From: Pseudocercospora fijiensis CIRAD86
Taxonomy: Eukaryota > Ascomycota > Dothideomycetes > Mycosphaerellales > Mycosphaerellaceae
Length of the DNA stretch: 64,000 nucleotides
Direction of reading: 5' to 3'
NCBI RefSeq assembly: GCF_000340215.1
Contig: NW_006921556.1
Span: 1-64,000 of the forward strand
Shown: positions 10,440-22,640 of the stretch, piece by piece
Position numbering within the stretch: the first letter of the stretch is position 1
Layout of the letters: each line of letters starts with the position of its first letter
Position numbers and translations under genes: made by a program
Notes under the pieces: generated by a model
Told to the model about the DNA's origin: nothing
The model's database searches: none
What the model saw: only the letters and a program-made list of their open reading frames with translations

Positions 10440-12724
10440 CTAGTAGCGGAGCTTATCGGCATATCCTTAGTCCTAATACGCACTTCGCACTCTATAATTT
10501 GTACGACGAGCTTAAACTCTTAGCCTTTCGTCCTCTAACTAGATACCCGCCTTAGGCTACTACTACCGAGATACGTAATTCCGACTAGACTTCTACCGGC
10601 GCCGACAGTAGGCGGCATTCTACTAAGAGACGCTCTATTGCACTAGCAAGCGACTACGCTCTACCCGCTTATAGGATACGGATAACTAGAACAATATCTC
10701 GCGGTACGAACGGAGAGTAAAAGTTAAGAGGAGAGCTAGTACGCCTTATACTACGACTTACGTCGGATTCGGTATGTTATAGATACCTAGAGCGACCTAA
10801 TAGGTTAGATAACTAGGCTTATAGGTCTTCTTTCTACTCGAGGAATAGACGAAGCTTTAACAAGCTCGTTATCTATCTAAAGGTACGGATATTATTGCTC
10901 CTTAGGAGGCGCTAGCCGTATTTACCGATAAGCAATTCTGCAAACTATATAGGAGTTGCATCCGTATACCTACTACTACGCCGGAGAAAGATACTACGAG
11001 GATAGACGTAGCTCAATTAGTAGCCTTACTATAGGGTAGCATTTCTCTAAGGACTATACTAGAGAAGGATGCTATACTAATAGAGGTGTCTATATCCGGA
11101 TCGTTACTATAGCGTAACCCTGCTATAGGCAGTATACCTAGCCTAACTCCGCCTAATTAACGCCGATATAGCGATTATAAAAGCCCTTACGGCTCGAACT
11201 CCGATTACGAGCCGCAAATTACGCCCTAGAGATCGCCCGGCGGCAATAGCGACGATAGCGATTCCGACTCGATAGCGCCGAGCATTCGGCCTAACGACCG
11301 TAGCCCTAGTAAGGCTAAGCGTGCGCCTAGCGCTCCTAACCCTACGCTATCAAAGGGGCGGCCTAAGGTAGGACATATACGCACCTCGGCACAAATAATA
11401 ATCTACGCTAACGCAATAAGCAGGTAAAGGCGCGCTAACCTTCGCGTAAGCCGCCGGGCGGTAGTAAGCTACTACGTATTAACGTTAGCGTTCGGAGTAG
11501 CAAGCGACAAATTATAGAAAAGCCTTTTATAGAGAGCGCTCTTTTAGCTATCCGAGACTATCTGCTGTAATATATAAGTACGAAGCGAATAGAGTAGATA
11601 CCCTAGCGATAGAGTAAGATCGAAGGCCTCGTTACGGGTTTCTTCAAAGTTAAGACCTACGTAACACTCGGGGAGCAGATTAAGTAGTAGAACGAGTCGT
11701 TAGTTGTATAGCAATATAGCAACCGGGCGTGTTTAGACCGCAACTAGGAATCTCCGCCGGCGTCGGTTACCTTAACTATATTCGGATTAGCAAAATTATT
11801 CGCCGATTACTACGGCACCTAGTCTTAGTCGACCCTCGAGACATATATATACACCGTTACGTCTTCTGCGGCATTTTACGAGGGATTTACGGTACTAGAG
11901 CAGTAGATCGAACGTAGCGATACTTATAAACTCTAGATTATAACGCAAGTTAACGCTATAAAGCACGGCATGCCCGATCTAGTTATAACCCTTACGTCGA
12001 GGGAGTTCGTTAAACAAGCGATATACCGACTTACTACGAACAGAACTCGAAAGGAGAGAGACGATCAATCGAGGCTAGTAACGCTTATTAATAGTGCTAT
12101 TATATCGGGTCGTTTCTTCTATTAGTTTAAGAAAGCCGGTCTTCTAGGGCTCCGTAGCCTGTTCGGAGCTTTTAACTAGAGATATTAGTAAGTTAAGATA
12201 AGAAACAGGGTCCCTATAAATTATATACTAACTCGATATATAGTCCTAACTAGATCGGCGCCGAAGTAGTCTACTTAACATTAAAGGTTCTCGCTGCGGC
12301 GGGACCGCTCGTAGTAGACTTAGACAAGTAGCTAAAAGAGTCTGTAGTCGATCCGGTGCTCGACCGTCGTCCGATTAGGCCGATAACCGTCGAGCACCTA
12401 AATAAGGACGCTAGCGGCAAAGGTACATCAATTTACGAGTTATACCTACTAATTAACGCGCCTAGATCGCTCTTAGTAGCCCTAACCCCGGACGAGAATT
12501 CCGAGGCTACGACATTCGATACTACGGGTACCGCTAAGGTAGATAAACTCGTCGCTCGCTATACCTAGAACTTAGGTAAGGGTGTCTATAATAACGAGTA
12601 TAGCGACGGAGACGAATTAGTTAGCGACGAGGACGATATCGACGCTAAGGACCTCGACGATAGCGAATCGGTCGGCGGCGTAGAGAATATCGAAGTTGAG
12701 GATCTCGACGAGCTACTATACTAA
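10440..12724 (+). pseudogene. Tandem family copy B (acidic C-terminal tail)
   Basis: The N-terminal part (about 10470-10900) is basic and Tyr/Arg-rich. A Ser/Asp/Pro low-complexity region follows (about 11110-11390: PPNQRRYSDYKSP, SDDSDSDS). Next comes the block shared with copy A (RKPPGGSKLLRIN at about 11443) and a helical domain to about 12240. The last 160 codons are in one frame (RRPIRPITVEHLNKD at 12364, part of a 70-codon open piece) and end in an acidic tail, EVEDLDELLY, at TAA 12722-12724. Breaks are TAG/TAA and a few frameshifts. I recognise no domain. The layout of globular start, charged middle, conserved domain and acidic tail is the family pattern. Confidence 0.65.
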
Positions 12725-13400
12725 TCGTAATATATAGGGATTATACCTAGGGCTTAGCTATAATTAGGGTTATCGGCACTAGACATCGTAAATAAAGACC
12801 TAACGCTCTCTTATAGAGATGCTATTACACCTAATCCCTACCTCTTTCGTGTCTAGTAGTCTGCTAAGATACCGCGGGGCTTACTAATATAGATATATTG
12901 ACCGCCCTCTACGCTACGGCTCCTAATTAATACACTTATAGGCTATAATAGTACGGCGAGCGGTGCTATATATAGCATAGTCTCTAATTGCTCCTGAATC
13001 GTGATAAAGACCCGTATTGTCTTGCCGTTGCTATTCTAGCCGTATCTATATACTTGATTTCCGTAGGACCGCCCTAGCGAAAGGCGGGAAGTCCCGCAGA
13101 CCCCTATCGGATCGTACCGTTAACCGCGGCAATTATATAGGAAATAAAAAGTACTACAATTTTAGCGGAGATGTGGCGTATACATAACTCGTAGCAATAT
13201 CGACTAATTATTATATCTCTAGTCGATAGAGGTAGAGGGTTGCTTTAATCTTACCCCGTAGATACGCCGCCCTAGCGGGATAGGGGTAATATTAGATAGC
13301 CGTAACGTGTAGCGAACAAACTTGTAGAACTATCGACAAATCTAGGTTAGCTTCCGCATAGTAGCTTTGTAAACAAACAAACAACAGTTAGAATCTACTC
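12725..13400 (+). repeat. 3' module of copy B (homologous unit 2)
   Basis: Homologous to 9729-10430 and 16107-16745 over its whole length. It includes pal-A (12889-12939, arms partly eroded), pal-B (13058-13082), the GC hairpin GGCGGGAAGTCCCGC (13083-13097) and the A-rich end (AAACAAACAAACAAC) near 13370-13387. Confidence 0.8.
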
Positions 13401-14164
13401 TACTATACGAGCGGCCGAAATTACGAGCATCCGAACGGCCGTCTTCGGGACTTGCTATAATAAGATAGCGTTAAGTTATTAATCCCGAGACGCAGAACCC
13501 TAGTAAGCTAGCTAACGTTGTTGCATTGTATTAGCCTTTACCAAATCTTAGCGCGTGTAAGAAAGACTTAAACAACCTAGGGAATCGCGAGATTACCCGA
13601 GCTACGTACTAGGAGCTACGTATTCGTAAGTATTTTACTAACCTTTACAATAGTTGAATGTATTAATATATAGAGTCTAATAGCGTGTACGAAATCATCT
13701 AGACTATATTTCTCTCCTAGTAGTGTTATTGCGCGGTTTATACTTAGAGATAGCGGGAGCGGATACTATATCTCGTATAACGAAGGAAGGAAGGAACGAC
13801 TTCTATATTGCTTTAAGAATCGTTCTCCTTACCTAGATATCCCTAGTTGCGGGATAATTCTAAGGTTCTCTATCTGTAGCAAGATTATATTATTTACTAA
13901 TCGCGAAACCCTTATTAGATGAAATAGGGTTGCGGCCCGCCCTACCTATATAGGAAGATACGAAGCGAAGGGAATTACCGCTACTTCGAATTGATATTTG
14001 ATACCTGCATTTTATAAGCTTTCCTCTCCTAACCCGCAACTACCTCTGCCTAACATAGTATTATACGCTACTTCAACTATATAGTAGGCATAGTACTAAA
14101 CACTATAGATAGTATACAATAACTACATTCCGAACGTATTTCGTACTAGCTAACTTTCTCTATA
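13400..14164. other. Spacer between copies B and C, no gene recognised
   Basis: No coherent frame was found, although it may hold the decayed 5' part of copy C. A small AAGG tandem (GAAGGAAGGAAGGAACGA) lies near 13784-13802. Confidence 0.4.
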
Positions 14165-16106
14165 GAGGCATTATAAAATAGAGGGCCGTCTCTACGTCGT
14201 ACTCGTAACCCTAATAACGAGGGACCTAGGTCTTAGTCGCCGGATAAGGAAGGCGATAGCGATAAGGATAGCGGTAATAGTAATGTCGACGGCGCTTCTA
14301 GCTTACGGTCTCGTCAATTCGCGCGTAAGACAACTAGTAGCAAAGCTCCGCGTAAGAAATTCGTCGAAAACGAAGCTAGTAATAGAGATAGCGATAATAG
14401 TAATGTCGACGGCGTTTCTAGCTTACGGTCTCGTCAATTCGCGCGTAAGACAACTAGTAGCAAAGCTCCGCGTAAGAAATTCGTCGAAAACGAAGCTAGT
14501 AATAGAGATAGCGATAATAGTAATATCGACGGCGTTTCTAGCTTACGGCCTCGTTAATTCGCGCGTAAGACAACTAGTAGCAAAGCTCCGCGTAAGAAAT
14601 TCGTCGAAAACGAAGCTAGTAATAGAGATAGCGATAATAGTAATGTCGACGGCGTTTCTAGCTTACGGCCTTATCAATCCGCGCGTAAGACAACTAGTAG
14701 CAAAGCTCCGCGTAAGAAATTCGTCGAAAACGAAGCTAGTAATAGAGATAGCGATAATAGTAATGTCGACGGCGTTTCTAGCTTACGGCCTTATTAATCT
14801 GCGCGTAAGACAACTAGTAGCAAAGCTCCGCGTAAGAATACCGACAAGCAATCCTAAAAAGGAATCTAGAAGCCGAATAAGTCGCGTAAGAGTAAGCTCG
14901 GCCCTTTAGTCCTTCACATCTAGCTACTAATAGTAATAGACGGACCGCTAGCCGCTGCTAAGCTCTTATCCAAACTTGCTACGCTTACTAAGGAGACGGA
15001 GGAACTCCGCGAGCTTCTTATAAACAGTATTCGAGTCGCAAATAGAGTGCAGGCGAGGTTGACTAGCAAATCCACTAAGCTTGCAGTTATCTACGGCTAA
15101 ATATAGGGCGCTAAAGGCCTCGATAACGTAGGTAGTAGTACTAAGGAAAGCTAAGATAATAGCGATAGTGACTCTAGAGGTTCGGTATATAACTTTCGTA
15201 GCTATCTAGGTAGGAAGAATAGATTCGGCGGTAGACCTAGACGTCGACCGGGTAGCGATAGCAGTAGCGGAGGTCTAGGTAGCAAGATCCTTACCGGGAT
15301 GTTGCTATATTAGATATATTAAGTGTCTAACCTTCCTTCGAAGCGTTGCTTAGGGTAGTTTTAGTTAACAGACTATTACCTTATACGAACACTACTATAC
15401 GAGAATACGAGAGAGAAGCCTTTTACGGCCCGTAGCGATTTTACTTTAAGAGAAGCTAGTTTAGCTCGGGAGAATTGCTAAATAGTTTAGACTTAGACGA
15501 GAACTGTAATTTACTATAACTAGGACTTGATGTAGGTTCCGTAAACATTAGCACGCAAAGCGCCTCTCTGCGCTTATCGCTTTGAATCGCCTAGGGTTAG
15601 GGTATTTGACATACTTCCCGTAGTGTATAGTATTCTAGCAAAGTCTGCTTCTCCTATTAGATAAAGTAGAAGTCGCGGGGCTAGAAACTCTTCTACGGGG
15701 TATAAGAATACCACCGAAATATTAAGAGGTAGCGTACGATTCAGGAAAGAGGTACTAGTATAACTAGTTAAAGCCCTATTCTATTAGGAGATATCTAGGC
15801 GATAATTACCGTACAAGTAAGGTCTCTTCTTATTAATCCCTCAAAATTGTGCTGCCTCGCTTATATTATAATCACTCCGTCCTAAGCTTATTATTACTAA
15901 CTTAAGAACTAAGCGTATAAGGCCCCCTTTTATAATACACCTAGTTATCGATTTAGGAACGGTTAGCGACCTCGATAAACTATAAGATCGGTATACTAGG
16001 AGCTTAGGGTAGGCGTGTGCGTAATAAAGCGTAGAGAGACGAAGGCGAATTAGTCGGCGGCGTAGAGGACATCGTAGCCGTAGATCTCGACGAGCTGCTA
16101 TACTAA
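14165..16106 (+). pseudogene. Tandem family copy C with in-frame 40-residue repeats
   Basis: The coding frame reads Ser/Asp-rich sequence (SPDKEGDSDKDSG) into five 120-bp repeats, each giving a 40-residue unit with DSDNSNVDG and ARKTTSSKAPRKKF. A helical stretch (AAAKLLSKLATLTKETEELR) at about 14950, a Ser/Arg-rich linker (about 15180-15290) and about 230 residues without a recognised domain follow. The last codons (VGGVED, VDLDELLY, TAA at 16104-16106) match copies A and B. The 208-codon open frame at 14283-14909 lies in a different phase and is a shadow of the repeats. Frameshifts probably occur in 15300-16030. Confidence 0.65.
14270..14850 (+). repeat. 120-bp tandem repeat, about 4.8 copies
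   Basis: The sequence GTCGACGGCG (ATCGACGGCG in unit 3) recurs at 14285, 14405, 14525, 14645 and 14765, so the period is exactly 120 bp and divisible by three. Units differ at only a few bases, mostly C/T changes. The array is young compared with the surrounding decay and lies inside coding copy C. Confidence 0.95.
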
Positions 16107-16745
16107 TCGTTATATGTCGGGATTATACCTAGGGCTTAGCTGTAATTCGGCTTATCGGCTCTAGACATCGCAAATAAAGACCTAACGCTCTCTAGTAGAG
16201 ATGCTATTACACCTAATCCCTACCTCTTTCGTGTCTAGTAGTCTACTAAGATGCCGCGGGGCTTACTAATATAGGTGTATTAACCGCCCTCTACGCTACG
16301 GCTCCTAATTAATATACCTATAGGCTATAATTCTACGGCGAGCGGTGCTATGCATAGCATAGGCTATACCTACTCCTAAATTATAATAAAGACCCGTATT
16401 GTCTTGTCGTTGCTATTCTAGCCGTATCTATATGCTTGATTTCCGTAGGACCGCCCTAGCGAAAGGCGGGAAGTCCCGCAGACCCCTATCGGATCGCACC
16501 GTTAATCGTAGCAATTATATAGGAAATGAAAAGTACTACAATTTGTGCGGAGATGTATCGTATAAATAACTCGCAGCAATGTCGACCGAGTATTGTATCT
16601 CTAGTCGATAGAGCTATAGGAGTCGTTTGAATCTTCCCGCGTATATATCGCGCCCTTAGCGGGTAGCGCGATACGGTTAGCGTCCGTAGAGGACCCGTAC
16701 GAGCTCGGACATTAGTAAACAAACAAATAACAGTCCGAATCTTCG
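16107..16745 (+). repeat. 3' module of copy C (homologous unit 3)
   Basis: Third homologous copy. It has pal-A 16271-16321 (arms ATAGGTGTATTAA and TTAATATACCTAT), pal-B 16440-16464, the GC hairpin GGCGGGAAGTCCCGC 16465-16479 and the A-rich end (AAACAAACAAATAAC) at 16715-16731. About 65 bp present in unit 1 just before the A-rich tail (about 10297-10362) is missing here. The minus-strand open frame at 16486-16722 lies inside this untranslated repeat and is not a gene. Confidence 0.8.
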
Positions 16746-16859
16746 CTTTAAACTAGGCTTTGTATACGTCGGCTACTCTATAGCTAAGCCTAGAAAATTT
16801 CTAACTAGTACGAGCATCTAGCTACTATTATCTAGACCGACACGACAGCCTTAAGCCTA

Positions 16860-17660
16860 CTTCGCTATATTATCTTATAACGCAAAGTAGGTTGACGCCG
16901 ATAGGCAGAAGGCCGCTAGCGCGAGCTTAGTACCGGCATCTATGCCGGATACCTACCTAAGCCCGAAGTAGCTCGATTAGGCCTTTAAGCAAACCGGGAG
17001 TAGTAGCCCTAATAGCATCCTCTATCTCCTTACCTACTATTTAGTTCTACCGGGTTAAGAGCGGGACTACTATATAGCGATAATATATACTATTAGCCGC
17101 GTCAAGTTAGGTATAGATACTAATTATATAATATTAGGGGGGAGGGGGTCGACAGCTAATATTAAAGACAGCATTTCGCGAGGAGCGCGTTAGAGTTTTC
17201 GAGACCGCTGTCGCCCTATTAGGGGCATAAGAGGTTCTAAGCACCTTAAAGGACAAGCACCCGGCGATTTCTATATTTTAAGATGCTCTTATATCGCTTA
17301 AGGAGTTCGACTAGCTTATAGAGATTCACTAGGCGTCTTAGTAATAGTGCGCGTTTAGCTACGAATTATATTAATAGAACACCTAGCTCGATATAACAAG
17401 CCGGGATTAGCTATATAGCAACTCTATACCGACGTTATTTAATACTATAGCGAGGTAAACATATATATCGCCTATCCCGGGATGTCCGCATTAGTAGAAT
17501 TACTTACAGCCTCTATAGGGCCGCATCCTCTACGTTACTAGACGGGTATATAGCGCAGTACGCACCCCCGGCGTTCTATTAAGGACATTCGATACGAGGT
17601 AGAAAAGTTCGAAAAGGGGTATAGCTAGAAACGCTAATAACGCGATAACTGCTCGATTCG
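16860..17660 (+). pseudogene. Unidentified gene relic, helical
   Basis: ATG 16942 (MPDTYLSPK) starts about 65 readable residues. After a one-base shift near 17150 the frame continues for about 150 residues with stops only as TAG/TAA (VFETAVALLGA, STLKDKHPAISIF, ALISLKEFD). The predicted product is mostly alpha-helical with no signal peptide or membrane span. No family was recognised. It lies directly downstream of the A-rich end of module 3, so its promoter region may overlap that repeat. Confidence 0.5.
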
Positions 17661-18049
17661 GTTGTCTAACTTGTAGGGATAATGCTTGCTATATCTATAA
17701 ACTTAATCGAGGCAAGCGAAGGCACTGTTATCGCCGCACCTAATATTACATTAAAACCTGTATATAAGCGTAGCTCTAATATAAACATTTTCCCTTTCGA
17801 ACGACCTAAGGCGCTAAGAACTAATGCAATGTTAACTCTAGACTCCCGAGATGCGATATCTTATTCGAAGGAGGCGCTACCTTAATATTAGATAAGTAGC
17901 TAGTTTTTGAAGTATGCGGGTAGACGGGAAATTATAGCTAGGTAGGTTAGGGTTCAATCGCGTTTTCGCTATCGAGTACTATATGTTATATATTCTAATA
18001 GTCGAGTAGGGACTAAGATACTATAAGATAAGCACTATCCGCTACTCGA

Positions 18050-20700
18050 ATTGAAATATATACTATCTCCCTCGCTCTCGAGAAGAGCTATAGCTACTAC
18101 TAACAAGACCGGATAGACAGCTATTAATAACCCTCCTATCTCTAGTTTAGCGAATTTTCCCTAGCAGCGGACTAGCCCTGCTAGCCCTACACTTCGAACT
18201 AGTTGTTAACGCCTCAATTCGGGAATACCTCTATCCTCTCGATTACCTCGATCCCTTTAACACGATTCCTCGGAATATAGAGATAATAAAAGCCCTCTAT
18301 CTAGCGAAAAACATTAGCAGAAGTTAGCTAAGCTAAACGATCCTGCCCTAGGGCTTGCTAGCTTAGACGACGAGATACGCGGACTTTAAGTATAAGCATC
18401 TACGCCCTCTTTATTATCCCTAGAGCCTAGCGAGGGTTACTCGGACGTAGACGGATCCGCATTCAACTACTCGTTTCGCTATATAGATCAGTCGCGAAGC
18501 TGCTTAAAGGGTGCTTCGTTAGTGCCCCGGCGCTACTTAATTTTAAAGCCTTTATCTCTACCGCTTACGTGCGACCGTAAAGCTAGGAATAGCCCTCGCT
18601 AGAAGGTCCCTACGCGCGTCGGTAGATCTAAAAAGCTACGTTACGTTACCTTCTAAATCGACCGCTCTCTCCGCTACGCGTAGGAGGCTTGTCTATCTAC
18701 AAAAAGCTACCCTTAAAGTAGTAGTTATATCGAATCCGATTATAGAAGCCCTTGCGCCTATAACCGCAATCCCTAGCACTCTCCTTTACGTATAGCTAGC
18801 GATAACGTCCCCGAGACGTGTATTCGTTATCTAGAGAATGCAGTCTCCTTAGCGTCAAATCTTTATAGTATTATCGCATCTAATTCTTCCGAGGATATTA
18901 ACGAAGCTAGGAGTTCGACTTATCTACTTGCTATATTCGAGGAGAATTCGTAGGAAAGCTCGATTAGTAACGATAGTATAGGAGACTCGTTACCGCCCTA
19001 GCTCGGTAGCGAGTGCGATATTAATCTATCTACCGTCGTACCTAGTATAGACTATACGACGACGAGGACCCTACTCCTACTAGATCGACACCCTCCCGAC
19101 TAAGATATTACGAGCACCGTTACGTGTGCCTTATATATGCGTCCCTTCGCAAATTAATATATCCTAGCTATTTACGTACGTCTAGCCTATCCGCTAGCAA
19201 GCTACTAGAAGTGTCCGTCTTGTACCGCCTTATTTTTGTCCTTCCGCGGGCTCGTTTAATACGTTCGAATTAGACACAAGCTATCTATACCTATATGTCC
19301 CTTATATTAAAAGAGCTTTACGAAGAGTTGTAGTCTAATAAGACATTACTCTCGGATATATAGTAGCATAAGCGCTTTCTATTGTGCACTTTATAGCGTA
19401 AAGGTTGCTAATATAGAGGAGCTAACCCGTTATATTAAGTTTTATTATACTCTATAGGCGGGGTCCTTATCTGCGCCGAAAGATTATTGTAGCGGCATAC
19501 TTTACTTATTAGTGCTAGGAAAGCCCGAGTGTTACGCGGACCCGAGTACTTAGCAGCTAGTAGGCGGTGAAGACGGTCTTAGCCCTAGCCCGGTTACGAG
19601 GAGTTCGAGTGCGCAAGAAGATTTAGACGATGTCCTAGAGCTCGATATCCTAGAGCTAGGGAGAGAAAAGACCGACCTCTCAACATCCGCGTCCCGTATA
19701 CTATCGGCCCTAGGACTAAGCGCTACTTATAAGGTAGTGTATAACTCAATCCTATTAGTAGAGAATAGTAGACCCTAAGACACTAGCTACTACTAAAGAC
19801 AACTAGTTACTACCGAAAGTTTTAAACGCGCTCCGAGTTCGTTATTAACTCGATCCCTTCTAGAGCGCGGCGAAGCTAACGCTAGTAGTAGCATATTAAT
19901 CTAATAACGACCTTAACTCGATTTCTTACGATAGAGCTCCCTACGCTGTTTCTAATCCCCTATCTTCTCGGTCTAGCTCGACTATTGCTACTATAGGCTC
20001 TACCTGCCTAGCTTCTACTAATAGCTACCTAACTACTCCGTCGACAAATCTCTCGGCCTACGTAGAGTTAAGATCCTCTTCTTTCCTACTATGTAAGCGG
20101 TATAGCGGTAGTACATCTACTAGTATAAGATCTAATCTAGCACTATAGACACACCGCAACATATACCCTAGCCTCTAGTCTATAGTTTAGCACCTAGAGA
20201 TACTACTGCGCCGGGACTAGCGCTATACTCCTATAATGCTCTTCTAGGGAGCGTTAGCTTAGCTCCCTTCCGGAGATCAGTCCTAGACATGTCTAATAGC
20301 TAACGTCCGACGGCTCTATTCTAGGACTAGCGGTCGGGCTTTTATAATACCGTGCCCGCGTAGGCAGCTATACTAACAGCATTTGTACTAGCTGACGGAT
20401 CTTTACGAGACCTATCGCATTCTGTAGGGTATTTCTCTAGTCTAGTGTCGATTCTACCTCCGTAATTTATTAGCGGTTAATTCCCCGGTATAAGCCTTAT
20501 ACCGTCCCCTACGCCTTAGTATAATTCAATCGGATCGAGCATAGATAGGATTAAGGACTAAGTGTAGCGATAGGTAGTTACTTCCACTTCTAGCTAGGGA
20601 TATATAGAAGTAGCTTAGAAGGGGTTTTTTGCCGTCGGTGCCGTTTCTACCTAGAAATGCGAATATAGAAGATATTAGGGTAGTCCGACTCTATAATAGC
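18050..20700 (+). pseudogene. Ser-rich C2H2 zinc-finger protein relic
   Basis: A plus-strand frame read through TAG/TAA is Ser/Leu/Pro-rich on both flanks and contains two C2H2-type fingers at about 19212-19350. Finger 1 reads CPSC-x12-Y-x4-H. Finger 2 reads CPLY-x12-H. The Tyr residues stand where His and Cys are expected, as C-to-T or G-to-A changes at CpA/TpG would give. An acidic stretch (LDDVLELDILELG) follows at about 19625, then a Ser/Thr-rich tail to about 20700. The architecture suggests a nuclear DNA-binding protein. Zinc binding is lost, so the gene is dead. Start and end are approximate and at least one frame change is likely. Confidence 0.6.
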
Positions 20701-21840
20701 GATACTTACTTAGTAGAAGTATAGTTTGTATCGGGAGTAGCTTCGAAACAATAGGGTACTTCTTTAATACTATCGAAATTGCCCTATCGCCAACCTAGCA
20801 TAAATAATAGTAATAATAGTACGATGTAGCTTAGGTTTAGAAACTAGTAGAGGTGCCCTACTATCGATGTTTAGCTACGAGCGAAGCTCGCCTTATAATA
20901 ACTAGGGTACTATAGTAGCTAAATCGCCTAAGAAATTACGACGTAATTCCCCGGATTTTAGAAAGCTAAAGCTCTAATTAGCTACATCCTATACGAACTA
21001 GTAGGACGGACAAACTCGGCCCTCGAGAAAGACAGCCTAAGGCAAATCGCTATTACCGCTACGACGAAGAACCGCTACGACGACGAAGATAGAACTGCGA
21101 CAACGAGCGACCTATAACGACCTAGACTAGCGACCTGCGACGACGAGCGACCTATAGCGACTAAGAGTGCCTCGCTAATACGGCTATATATAAGGGTATA
21201 TAAGGCGGAAGCTACGCTCGCACTTTAGGGGCACGCGGAGCCGCCTATAGGCATATATTATTATAACAACTATAGGCTACCCTCGGCGCGAAGGGCTGTC
21301 TCCGTTCGGAAGCTTAGTAAGTGCCTTAGGCTAAGCAATCGAAGGCTCTAGCGCAGTACAATATATAACAAGCTCTAATTAGATATAGGCTTTCGGAACC
21401 CCGCTAGCTAGCGATCGCGTCTCGTTGCTATCGGCGACTTACGGAAACTTAGACCGTACTACCGACGTAACGCGCTTCGCTTTCAATTCTGCATCTGTAT
21501 AACAATAAGCACTTAGCGGCGTATTGTTGCAACTACTACGATTAACGTCTACGTCGAATCTTCCGCTAGCTCCGCCTGCTACAAGTCCGAGTTATAGAGT
21601 TTTATTAGGTTATACGGCGGCTTACCTTCGCTAAACTAACATTATAACAGCGCCTTTAAAGAGGGCCCTAGATCCTTCTATAGCGTATACGATACCGCGT
21701 AGGCGCACTCTACTAGCAGGTTCAATATTGTAGCTATCTAAGCGCTAGCCGATATCGTCTAAGAAAAAGCTCCCGCTAAAGAATAAGAATGCGCCGAAGG
21801 ACACTTAATAAGCGCCGGCAAGATGCAGCACTAATAACAC
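20700..21840. other. No gene recognised; degenerate CGAC-rich repeats
   Basis: The region at 21056-21180 contains degenerate tandem copies of a GCGACCTATAACGACC/GACGACGAGCGACC-type sequence. A TATA-like string (CTATATATAAGGGTATATAAG) near 21183 precedes a GC-rich patch. No convincing frame is present up to the 2EXR-like relic. Confidence 0.45.
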
Positions 21841-22640
21841 TAGCGCGTACGATCAAAATCTATAGAACGCGTCGCTATTCTTGAATCTACTAGCGGAATT
21901 GCGAAACGAGATCTACAAGTACGATATAATTAACTACGAGTCGGTCCGCCTATTATACCGGGTAGGCAAGGTCTCCGCAAACACTACCGAGATTTTCCCT
22001 ATTAGCTCGCGCTCGGGACTTATTAAGGTCAACCGGCAAGTTCGTAAAGAGTATCTTAGCCTTACTATTACTAAAGCACTAATTACCGAGACTAAGGTTC
22101 TAAACTTCAACTTTGGTAATCTTATTACCTATTTTAACTCCCTCGAAGATAACATCGTTAAGAGAATAGGATCGACATTATCTCGAAAGGTCTTCCTTAT
22201 CTACCTTAAGTTCAATTACAGGTTTCGTAACTACTATATCGGTAGTCTAGTACGATAGTTAAACCGGACAGGGAACAAGATCAAACCGGGCAGCATATTT
22301 GAGATGCAATATTATAGTATATAGCCGGACTACTAGGCTTTTTACCGTACTAAGAGTATAGTATTTGCTAAACTTTAAGACTTCGAGGACAAAAACGGGA
22401 CAACCTTAGACGTATCCCGAATCAGAGTTGTGCTTAGCGAAGGACTTAAGAACTCGGGATCGGTATAGTATAGTGTTTAACAAACTACCGAGGTAAAGAC
22501 ACGCGGTAGTTACAGAGGAACCTATATTAGTAGATAGTACGGACGGCTAAATAGCGAAGCATACTAACTAGTAGACGCCTCGCAATACCTAAAGGGCGTT
22601 TCGAATCTTTAGTAAGAGCGAAGGGAGCGGCGGCTAAGCA
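21840..22640 (+). pseudogene. 2EXR-like protein relic (LPAELRNEIY family)
   Basis: The frame around 21866-22258 reads ...FLNLLAELRNEIYKY, the hallmark N-terminal motif (L-P-x-E-L-R-N-x-I-Y) of the fungal 2EXR/F-box-like family. It continues with IKVNRQVRKEYL at about 22024, another family feature (a Q-V-R-x-E motif). It stays open for 125 codons to 22258, then the same frame runs to about 22610 interrupted only by TAG/TAA. Pro to Leu in LPAEL fits a CpA change. The usual family length is about 200-300 residues, so nearly the whole protein may be present. Its molecular role is unknown. The start codon is unclear; the open piece has no ATG. Confidence 0.75.

Noticed and set aside
14283..14909. 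208-codon open frame as a repeat protein gene.
   Set aside because: It is an out-of-phase reading of a 120-bp tandem repeat. The phase that connects to the conserved C-terminus of copy C is different.
9893..16321. Pal-A/pal-B as CRISPR repeats or rho-independent terminators.
   Set aside because: No regular short spacers and no bacterial context. Pal-A has a long variable loop and no T-run.
16486..16722. Minus-strand 78-codon frame.
   Set aside because: It lies wholly inside the untranslated 3' module repeated three times, and the other two copies do not keep the frame.
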